NCBI GenBank assembly: GCA_002421865.1
Contig: DISE01000133.1
Location: 1 to 24,429 of the forward strand
DNA length: 24,429 nucleotides
Origin: Castellaniella sp. UBA6218
GTDB taxonomy: Bacteria > Pseudomonadota > Gammaproteobacteria > Burkholderiales > Burkholderiaceae_B
Direction of reading: 5' to 3'
Shown: piece by piece, positions 1 to 7,752 of the stretch
Position numbering within the stretch: the first letter of the stretch is position 1
Layout of the letters: each line of letters starts with the position of its first letter
Program-made: the position numbers and the translations under genes
The notes under the pieces: model-generated
The model's input: only the letters and a program-made list of their open reading frames with translations
Told to the model about the DNA's origin: nothing
Database searches by the model: none

Positions 1-430
1 GGAACACATCGCGGACGCCGTCGCCCAGGGCGGACGCATCCTGGCCGGAGGTCAGCCTCACGCGCTGGGGCATACGTTCTTCGAGCCTACGGTGCTGGCC
101 GACGCCCTGCCCACGATGAAGCTGGCCCGCGAGGAAACCTTCGGCCCGCTGGCGCCGCTGTTCCGCTTCAGCGACGAGGCCGATGTCATCCGCATGGCGA
201 ACGATACGGAATACGGCCTGGCCGCCTATTTCTACAGCCGTGACATCGGACGGGTGTGGCGCGTGGCCGAGGCGCTCGAGTACGGCATGGTGGGCATCAA
301 CACCGGGCTGATCTCCAACGAGGCCGTGCCCTTCGGCGGGGTCAAGCAATCAGGTCTGGGCCGCGAGGGCTCCCACTACGGGCTGGATGACTATCTGGTC
401 GTGAAGTACCTGTGCATGAGCGGTCTCTGA
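1..430 (+). CDS. gabD: NAD(P)-dependent succinate-semialdehyde dehydrogenase, C-terminal part
   Basis: The last ~142 codons of an aldehyde dehydrogenase are read from base 2; the start lies left of the window. GabD oxidises succinate semialdehyde to succinate in the cytoplasm, typically at the end of GABA or related catabolism. What is seen: the ALDH C-terminal block with EETFGPLAPLFRF, then NTGLISNEAVPFGGVKQSG and GLGREGSHYGLDDYLVVKYLC, which closely matches the C-terminus of GabD rather than generic aldehyde dehydrogenases. The catalytic Cys/Glu region is outside the window. The gene ends just before an intrinsic terminator, so it belongs to a separate upstream transcription unit and is not part of the polysaccharide operon. 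A close paralogue acting on another semialdehyde cannot be excluded. Confidence 0.88.
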   Translation, partial: EHIADAVAQGGRILAGGQPHALGHTFFEPTVLADALPTMKLAREETFGPLAPLFRFSDEADVIRMANDTEYGLAAYFYSRDIGRVWRVAEALEYGMVGINTGLISNEAVPFGGVKQSGLGREGSHYGLDDYLVVKYLCMSGL

Positions 431-445
431 TCCTCCAGCCGGCCA

Positions 446-486
446 GGGTCGCGGCGTCGCTTGTCTCCGTCGCGGCCCTTTTGTTG
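446..486 (+). terminator. Intrinsic terminator after gabD
   Basis: The arms GGGTCGCGGCG (446-456) and CGTCGCGGCCC (468-478) can pair over 11 positions with only two G-U wobbles, around an 11-base loop. TTTTGTTG follows directly (479-486). This is the layout of a Rho-independent terminator. It sits 15 bases after the gabD stop and separates that gene from the polysaccharide operon. Confidence 0.72.
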
Positions 487-529
487 CATCTGTATCCGCT
501 GCGCCGCACCACAAGTTACAAAATTGGCC

Positions 530-535
530 GATAAT
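530..535 (+). promoter_or_regulatory. Possible -10 element for the polysaccharide operon
   Basis: GATAAT lies in a locally AT-richer stretch (512-545) between the gabD terminator and the first glycosyltransferase gene, where a promoter is expected. No convincing -35 hexamer lies 16-18 bases upstream. If this is the -10, transcription would start at about 542, almost on the predicted TTG codon, so either the element or the assigned start codon is doubtful. Confidence 0.25.
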
Positions 536-542
536 TTCGTTT

Positions 543-1703
543 TTGCTGGATTTCAACGAATTGAACGCCTCCCATCTGTCCGCGACGCTCGGCTGGCCCA
601 TCATCGGAATTGTTGCCTTCATGGTCGGCGGCCTCATTGTCGTGTCGGAACGCTGGCACGGTCGCCTGACGGGTGACACGGACATGCACAAGCCTCAGGC
701 CATGCACGCGCACGCGGCGCCCCGGGTGGGGGGGCTGGCGGTGGTGGCGGGCAGCCTGGCGGGTCTGCTGGTGCTGGGCCCCAGCAACATGACCCTGACC
801 TGGCTGTGGCCGGCGCTGTTCGTGTCGGCGCTGCCGGTGTTCGTCGCCGGGTTGCTGGAGGACATCACCAAGGACATCGGTTCCGGCAAGCGTCTGCTGG
901 CGGCCTTCGTGTCGGCCGCCATCGCCTGGTGGCTGCTGGGCGGCGTCTCGCGCGTGGGGCTGTCGTGGGCCGACGCGATACTGTCCGCATGGCCGATCAT
1001 TTCGCTGCTGTTCACGATGGTGGCGGTCGGCGGCTGCACGCACGCGCTGAACATCATCGACGGCATGAACGGCCTGGCGGGGATGATCGCCACGCTGATG
1101 GCGGTGTCGCTCGCCCTGGTCGCCTGGCAGGTCCAGGACATGCCCATCTTCCTCATCTCCACGGCCCTGGCTTCGGCCACGCTGGGTTTCCTGGTCTGGA
1201 ATTTTCCTTTCGGCCGCGTCTTCCTGGGTGACGGCGGAGCGTATTTCGTCGGCTTCATGCTGGCGGAACTGGCCGTGCAGCTGGTCGTGCGCAATCCCGG
1301 TGTGTCGCCCTTCTATGCGCTGGCCGTGCTGTTCTATCCGGTCTTCGAGACCCTGTTTTCCATCTGGCGCCGCAAGTTCAAGCGCGGCGTGCCGGTCGAC
1401 CAGCCCGACGCGCTGCATCTGCACCAGCTGGTGTTCCGCCGCCTGGTGCGCATCACCTTCAGCCGCGACCGCCGCCATGCGCTGCCGGCGCTGTGCAACG
1501 CCATGACCTCGCCCTATCTGTGGGTGCTGGCCCTGATCGGGCTGGTTCCCGCCACGCTCTGGTGGGACAACGCCTGGATGCTGTGTCTCAGCATGGGCGT
1601 TTTCGCCGGGGCCTACATCTGGCTGTATATCCGCCTCGTCACCTGGCGGCGGCCGCGCTGGCTGCTGCTGCCTTCCTTGGGCCGCAGCGGACGGCGAGAT
1701 TAA
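543..1703 (+). CDS. MraY/WecA/WbpL-family undecaprenyl-phosphate sugar-1-phosphate transferase
   Basis: A polytopic inner-membrane enzyme (386 aa) of the polyprenol-phosphate HexNAc-1-phosphate transferase family. It loads the first sugar phosphate onto undecaprenyl phosphate and so starts O-antigen or similar glycan assembly. Family signatures visible: HKPQAMHAHAAPRVGG near the N-terminus, the acidic pair E106-D107 in GLLEDITKD (usually DD), NIIDGMNGLAG with N170 and D173, FLGDGG with D230, and a DALHLHQL histidine loop at 289-296. These match the WecA/WbpL side of the family rather than MraY proper. The start is uncertain: TTG at 543 has no Shine-Dalgarno sequence, there is no in-frame ATG upstream, and the first in-frame ATG (621) would cut into the first membrane segment. 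It is the first gene of the operon. The donor sugar (GlcNAc, GalNAc, FucNAc or QuiNAc phosphate) cannot be told. Confidence 0.86.
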   Translation: MLDFNELNASHLSATLGWPIIGIVAFMVGGLIVVSERWHGRLTGDTDMHKPQAMHAHAAPRVGGLAVVAGSLAGLLVLGPSNMTLTWLWPALFVSALPVFVAGLLEDITKDIGSGKRLLAAFVSAAIAWWLLGGVSRVGLSWADAILSAWPIISLLFTMVAVGGCTHALNIIDGMNGLAGMIATLMAVSLALVAWQVQDMPIFLISTALASATLGFLVWNFPFGRVFLGDGGAYFVGFMLAELAVQLVVRNPGVSPFYALAVLFYPVFETLFSIWRRKFKRGVPVDQPDALHLHQLVFRRLVRITFSRDRRHALPALCNAMTSPYLWVLALIGLVPATLWWDNAWMLCLSMGVFAGAYIWLYIRLVTWRRPRWLLLPSLGRSGRRD

Positions 1704-1746
1704 AATTCCATCCTGTCAAATCGGCGCTGATGCCGGGGAGAACCAA

Positions 1747-3021
<1,275 letters not shown>

Positions 3022-3030
3022 GGCTCCGGC

Positions 3031-4056
3031 ATGACTTCCCGCTATGAATCCGTCCGGGCCGAACTGCGGGCGCGGCCCCGCACCTGGCTGGTGACGGGCT
3101 GCGCCGGCTTCATCGGCTCCAACCTGTTGGAAACCCTGCTGGGACTGGACCAGACTGTCGTCGGCCTGGACAATTTTTCCACCGGCTACCAGAGGAATCT
3201 GGACGAGGTCGAATCCCGCGTCGGACCCGCGCAGTGGGCGCGCTTCCGCTTCATCGAGGGTGACATCCGGGACCTGGACACCTGCGGCCAGGCGGTCAAG
3301 GGCGTGCGTCACGTGCTGCACCAGGCGGCGCTGGGATCGGTGCCGCGCTCGCTGAACGATCCGATCACCACGAACGCGGTCAACGTCGGCGGCCAGCTCA
3401 ACATGCTGGTGGCCGCGCGCGACGCCCAGGTCGAATCCTTCGTCTACGCGGCCTCCAGCTCCACCTACGGCGATCATCCCGGCCTGCCCAAGGTCGAGGA
3501 TCTGATCGGCAAGCCGCTGTCGCCCTACGCGGTCACCAAGTACGTCAATGAGCTGTACGCCGATGTCTTCGCCCGCGCCTACGGTTTCAAGGCCGTCGGC
3601 CTGCGCTATTTCAACGTCTTCGGCCAGCGCCAGGATCCGGATGGGGCTTATGCGGCCGTGATCCCGAAGTGGGTGTCGTCCATGATCCGCGACCAGGAGG
3701 TCGTGATCAACGGCGACGGCGAGACCAGCCGCGATTTCTGCTACATCGACAACGTCGTCCAGGCCAACATACTGGCGTCCCTGGCCGGCCCCGAAGGGGT
3801 CAACCAGGTCTACAACGTCGCCTTCAACGCCCGCACCTCGCTGAACGAATTGTTCGGGCACCTGCGCGACGTCCTCGGACGCAACGGCGTGGCCTACGCG
3901 CGCGCGCCGCGTCACGCCGACTTCCGCGCGGGCGACGTGCGCCATTCCCAGGCCGATATCGCCAAGGCGCGCGGCCTGCTGGGCTACGAGCCGCAGTTCG
4001 ACATCCTGCGGGGCCTGGAGGTCGCCATGCCCTGGTACGTTCAGTTCCTGAGCTGA
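3031..4056 (+). CDS. wbpP: UDP-N-acetylhexosamine C4-epimerase (WbpP/TviC type)
   Basis: An extended short-chain dehydrogenase/reductase (341 aa) that interconverts UDP-GlcNAc and UDP-GalNAc, or their uronic acids, by transient oxidation at C4. What is seen: the NAD-binding glycine motif GCAGFIG (G23, G26, G29), HQAALGSVPRSLNDP, an AASSSTYGDHPGLPKVED block, the catalytic pair Y166 and K170 in SPYAVTKY, and LRYFNVFGQRQDPDGAYAAVIPKW. These are near-diagnostic of WbpP/TviC rather than GalE, and Y166 sits at the same position as in WbpP. It starts 9 bases after the dehydrogenase gene and must be co-transcribed. Its role is to supply, with that enzyme, the activated HexNAcA for the glycosyltransferases downstream. 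Confidence 0.94.
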   Translation: MTSRYESVRAELRARPRTWLVTGCAGFIGSNLLETLLGLDQTVVGLDNFSTGYQRNLDEVESRVGPAQWARFRFIEGDIRDLDTCGQAVKGVRHVLHQAALGSVPRSLNDPITTNAVNVGGQLNMLVAARDAQVESFVYAASSSTYGDHPGLPKVEDLIGKPLSPYAVTKYVNELYADVFARAYGFKAVGLRYFNVFGQRQDPDGAYAAVIPKWVSSMIRDQEVVINGDGETSRDFCYIDNVVQANILASLAGPEGVNQVYNVAFNARTSLNELFGHLRDVLGRNGVAYARAPRHADFRAGDVRHSQADIAKARGLLGYEPQFDILRGLEVAMPWYVQFLS

Positions 4057-4094
4057 CCGTGGCGTGCGGGTCCGACGCGTGAGGGCTGGTTGAC

Positions 4095-5438
4095 GTGATC
4101 GCGCCGCTGAAGCGCCGGCTGGCGGGCTTGCACGCCGATCACCGCCGCATCGCACTGGGGGCGGCCCGCGTGGCCTTCTTCCTGCTGATGGGCAAGGCCG
4201 TGGGCGCGGTCAAGGAAATGGCGGTGGCGTACCGCTACGGCGTCAGCGACGCCGTGGACGCCTACCAGTTCACCCTGACGATCGCCAACTGGCTGCCGGT
4301 GACGCTGGTCGGCGCCTGCTCCGTGGTGCTGATCCCGTCCCTGGTGCGCAGCCGCCAGGGCGAGTCCGCCGCGCACGGCCGGTTCCTGGGAGAACTGCAG
4401 GCCTGGACCTGGGCGCTGGGCGCCCTGGTTGCCGTGCTGCTGGGGCTGGCCTGGCCCATGGTGCTGGACGTGGCGGGCCAGGGCCTGTCGCCTGCAGTCC
4501 GTGACATGAGCCTGCTGCTGATCCTGGGTTTCGCGCCGGCCGCCTTCTTCACGCTCTGGACGGGACTGGGCGCGGCGCGCCTGCGGGCGCATGAGCGCCA
4601 TATCAATACCTTGCTCGACAGCGTGCCGGCCCTGGCGATCCTGGTCTGCGTGCTGGCCGCGCCCGCCGGCGCCGGGATCCTGCCGCTGCTCTGGGGCACG
4701 CTGCTGGGCTATGTCATCCAGGCCGTGTGGCAGGACGTCCTGGCGCGTCGCGCGGACCGGGTGCCGGCGCGCCCGCGCCTGAGCCGGCGCGCGCCCCAAT
4801 GGTCCAGCCTGGCCGCCGCCGCCGGGATCATGCTGGTCGGACAGCTGGCCATGAGTTTCGTCGGCCCCATCGATCAGTACACGGCGGCGCAACTGGGCGC
4901 CAACGCCAACGCGACGCTGGGTTATGCGGCGCGGCTGCTGTCGCTGATGATCGGGCTGGGCGCGGCCTCGGTCGGCCGCGCGGCCCTGCCGGTGCTGGCC
5001 GACATCCAGGCGCGGGGGGACGCGTCGCATGCCCGCGCCATGGCGCTGAAATGGTCGTTCGCCTTGCTGGGAATCGGCGCTTTCGCGGTGCTGATCGGCT
5101 GGTGGCTGGCGCCCTGGCTGGTGTCGCTGCTGTTCGAGCGCGGCGCCTTCACGGCGCAGGATACGGCCGCCGTGGCGAACGTGCTGCGCTGGGGCATGCT
5201 CCAGCTCCCGTTCTACTTCGGCGTGCTGATCCTCGTGCAGTTGCTGGCCAGCCAGAACCGCTACGGCTGGATGGCCGCCATCGCCGTCCTGAATTTCTGC
5301 CTCAAGGCCTGGATGAACACTGTGCTGGCGCCGGTCATGGGTACGGCGGGCATCATGCTGGCGACCGCCCTGATGTACGCACTGTCCTACATCTGTTACC
5401 TGGGCCTGGCCTGGCGCGCAAGCCCGCTGAAGGAATGA
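4095..5438 (+). CDS. MurJ/MviN-family lipid-linked oligosaccharide flippase
   Basis: A polytopic membrane protein (447 aa, many hydrophobic segments, about 12 expected) of the MOP superfamily, MVF branch. What is seen: the N-terminal block GKAVGAVKEMAVAYRYGVSDAVDAYQ followed by ASTR-like residues and VLIPSLVRSR, and a second-half LLFERGAFTAQDT motif, both typical of MurJ/MviN. It is shorter than housekeeping MurJ (about 510 aa) and sits inside a polysaccharide operon, so I infer a Wzx-like role: flipping the undecaprenyl-linked oligosaccharide to the periplasm. The start is GTG 4095, preceded by a weak GAGGG. Its stop overlaps the next ATG (ATGA at 5435). A true lipid II flippase role is less likely here but not excluded by sequence. 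Confidence 0.8.
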   Translation: MIAPLKRRLAGLHADHRRIALGAARVAFFLLMGKAVGAVKEMAVAYRYGVSDAVDAYQFTLTIANWLPVTLVGACSVVLIPSLVRSRQGESAAHGRFLGELQAWTWALGALVAVLLGLAWPMVLDVAGQGLSPAVRDMSLLLILGFAPAAFFTLWTGLGAARLRAHERHINTLLDSVPALAILVCVLAAPAGAGILPLLWGTLLGYVIQAVWQDVLARRADRVPARPRLSRRAPQWSSLAAAAGIMLVGQLAMSFVGPIDQYTAAQLGANANATLGYAARLLSLMIGLGAASVGRAALPVLADIQARGDASHARAMALKWSFALLGIGAFAVLIGWWLAPWLVSLLFERGAFTAQDTAAVANVLRWGMLQLPFYFGVLILVQLLASQNRYGWMAAIAVLNFCLKAWMNTVLAPVMGTAGIMLATALMYALSYICYLGLAWRASPLKE

Positions 5439-6571
5439 ATCGAGTGAGTGCGGACCGGATCGACCTGATGATCGTGATCCACTCGCTGCGGGGCGGTGGC
5501 GCCGAGCGTGTGGCCGTGGATCTGGCCGCCTGCTGGGTGGGTCGCGGTTGCCGGGTGATGATCGTGACCCAGACGGATGATCGCCAGGACGCCTATCCGC
5601 TGCCCGAGGGTGTGCGGCGCCACGCCCTGGGGCTGGCGGGCGACAGCGCGGGACCTGTGGGCGCCCTCTGGGGCAACGTGCTGCGGGTCCTGGCGCTGCG
5701 CCGGCTGGTCCGGCGCCACCGCCCGTCCGTGGTGCTGGGCATGATGACCCGGGGTTCGGTGCTGGCGGTGCTGGCGGCGCGCGGACGCGCCCGCGTGATC
5801 GCCACCGAACACGCCCACCCGCCCAGCCTGCCGCTGCCGGCGTTCTGGGAACGGCTGCGCCGCTGGACCTACCCGCGCGCAGACGCGGTCGTCGCCCTGA
5901 CCCGGGGGACGGCGCAATGGCTGGACGAGCATCTGCCCGGCGTGCGCGCCCAGGTCATCCCCAATGCGGTGCGCTGGCCCCTGATTGATGGCGACCCTGT
6001 GCTGGAACCGCCGCCGCTCCCGCCGGGCCGTCGCAGGCTGCTGGCCGTGGGCCGGTTGCATCCGGTCAAGGGGTTCGAGGGCCTGCTGCGGGCCTTCGCC
6101 CAGTTGGCTGCGCCGTTTCCCGATTGGGATCTGGTCATCCTGGGCGAGGGCGATCAGCGCGGGGAACTGGAAGCCTTGCGCGACGAACTGGGTCTGGCCG
6201 ATCGCGTCAGCCTGCCGGGCCGGGTCGGCAACATGGCGGCATGGTACGGCGCTTCGGACCTGTATGTGCTCAGTTCCCAGGCGGAAGGCCTGTCCAACAC
6301 CCTGATCGAGGCCATGGCCTGCGGTCTGCCGTGTGTGGCCACCGATTGCGACACCGGCCCCCGGGAGATCATCCGCGAGGGCCTGGACGGCGTGCTGGTC
6401 CGGCCGATCGACGATCCGGACGCCCTGGCGGCCGGGCTGGCCGGGCCGATGGCCGACGCCGGGCTGCGGGCGCGCCTGGGCGGCCGCGCTGTCGATGCGC
6501 GCGACCGCTTTGGCACCGCGCGCATCATGGCCTTGTGGGAACAGGTGTTCCAGGGCCGGAGGATCAACTGA
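5435..6571 (+). CDS. GT4-family glycosyltransferase
   Basis: A cytoplasmic or membrane-associated GT-B fold glycosyltransferase (378 aa) that presumably adds one sugar to the lipid-linked intermediate. The N-terminal domain opens with MIVIHSLRGGGAERVAVDLA (family 4 acceptor-side glycine motif). The C-terminal domain has LAVGRLHPVKGFEGLLRAF and the E-x7-E motif E284/E292 in AEGLSNTLIEAM, followed by GLPCVATDCDTGPREII. These point to GT4 with retaining chemistry; donor and acceptor are unknown. Start choice: ATG 5435 overlaps the flippase stop. GTG 5444 is in frame and lies 9 bases after AAGGA (5430-5434), so it may be the real start, 3 codons later. The next gene is a clear paralogue. Confidence 0.85.
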   Translation: MNRVSADRIDLMIVIHSLRGGGAERVAVDLAACWVGRGCRVMIVTQTDDRQDAYPLPEGVRRHALGLAGDSAGPVGALWGNVLRVLALRRLVRRHRPSVVLGMMTRGSVLAVLAARGRARVIATEHAHPPSLPLPAFWERLRRWTYPRADAVVALTRGTAQWLDEHLPGVRAQVIPNAVRWPLIDGDPVLEPPPLPPGRRRLLAVGRLHPVKGFEGLLRAFAQLAAPFPDWDLVILGEGDQRGELEALRDELGLADRVSLPGRVGNMAAWYGASDLYVLSSQAEGLSNTLIEAMACGLPCVATDCDTGPREIIREGLDGVLVRPIDDPDALAAGLAGPMADAGLRARLGGRAVDARDRFGTARIMALWEQVFQGRRIN

Positions 6572-6572
6572 G

Positions 6573-7718
6573 ATGCGGCGCCTGTTTCTCGTCAGTTCCA
6601 TGCACGGCGGCGGCGCCGAGCGCGTGGCCGCGACACTGGCCAACGCCTGGGCGCGGCGCGGCGACGAAGTCACCCTGGTGTGCTGCTATTCCGGGCGCGG
6701 GCGCTGCGACCATGTTCTGGATCCGGGCGTTCGCCTGCTGTGGCTGGCCGACCGGATAAGCGGCCCCGCCTGGCTGCGCCCCCTGGCCAAGCTCGCCGCC
6801 TTGCGGCGCCTGGCGCGGGAATACCGGCCCGACCGGGTGCTGTCTTTCCTGACCAACGTCAACGTGACGGCGCTGCTGGCCCTGCGCGGGCTGGGCCTGC
6901 CGATCGTCGTCGGCGAGCGCACCGATCCGGCCCACAGTGTCAACCTGGAGCCCAGCCTGCGCCGGCTGCGGCGCTGGACCTATCCCTGGGCGCGCCGCGT
7001 TGCCGTGCAGACCCGGCGCGCCGCGCACCATCTGCGGCGGGTCGCGCCGGGCGTGCGCCGCATCGCGGTGATCCCCAATCCGCTCCCTGAGGGGCTGCCC
7101 GGCATCCGGCCGCACGAGCCGGCGGGGCCCCGCCGCACGCTGGCCGCCCTGGGACGCTTCAATCCCGTCAAACAGTTCGACCGGCTGATCGAGAGCTTCG
7201 CCGCGATCGCCCCGCACTGTCCGGATTGGGACCTTTGCATCTGGGGGGACGGCGCCCAGCGGGAAGACTGCCTGCGGCGCGTCCGCGAACTGGGCCTGGA
7301 ATCCCGCATCCGGCTGCCCGGCTTCAGCCGGACTCCCTGGAAAGACCTGTCCACGGCCCATGCCTTCGTCCTGAACTCCCGCGTCGAGGGTTTCCCGAAC
7401 GCGCTGCTTGAGGCCATGGCCCTGGGGTTGCCCTGCGTGGCGACCGACTGTCCTTCCGGGCCGTCCGAACTGACGCAGGGTGGCGGTCTGGCCGAACTGG
7501 TGCCCCTGGACGACGAGGCTGCCCTGGGCCAAGCCCTGCTGCGGATGATGCGCGCCAGCCCCGCCGAGCGCGAGGCCCGGGGCCGGGCCGCGGCGGAATC
7601 GGTGCGGGCCCGCTACGGGCTGGACGCCGTCCTGCGGGCCTGGGATGATGCCTGGACGGACGCGGACGGCACGGTCGGCGCCGAGGACGAGGAAGATGCG
7701 CCCCGGCCGGCGCGCTGA
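6573..7718 (+). CDS. GT4-family glycosyltransferase (tandem paralogue of the preceding gene)
   Basis: A GT-B glycosyltransferase (381 aa) of family 4. The N-terminus LVSSMHGGGAERVAATLANAW and the C-terminal blocks RFNPVKQFDRLIESF, PDWDLCIWGDGAQRED, and E272/E280 in VEGFPNALLEAM align position by position with the upstream enzyme, as does RLRRWTYPWA in the linker region. The two are therefore tandem duplicates that probably diverged to different acceptors or linkages. ATG 6573 lies 9 bases after a strong GGAGGA (6558-6563), one base past the upstream stop. The last ~20 residues (DADGTVGAEDEEDAPRPAR) are an acidic, proline-rich tail with no match in the sister protein. It acts in the same lipid-linked oligosaccharide assembly. 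Confidence 0.85.
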   Translation: MRRLFLVSSMHGGGAERVAATLANAWARRGDEVTLVCCYSGRGRCDHVLDPGVRLLWLADRISGPAWLRPLAKLAALRRLAREYRPDRVLSFLTNVNVTALLALRGLGLPIVVGERTDPAHSVNLEPSLRRLRRWTYPWARRVAVQTRRAAHHLRRVAPGVRRIAVIPNPLPEGLPGIRPHEPAGPRRTLAALGRFNPVKQFDRLIESFAAIAPHCPDWDLCIWGDGAQREDCLRRVRELGLESRIRLPGFSRTPWKDLSTAHAFVLNSRVEGFPNALLEAMALGLPCVATDCPSGPSELTQGGGLAELVPLDDEAALGQALLRMMRASPAEREARGRAAAESVRARYGLDAVLRAWDDAWTDADGTVGAEDEEDAPRPAR

Positions 7719-7752
7719 TGGCCTGGATGATGCCGATGGCCGAGGAAATTTG

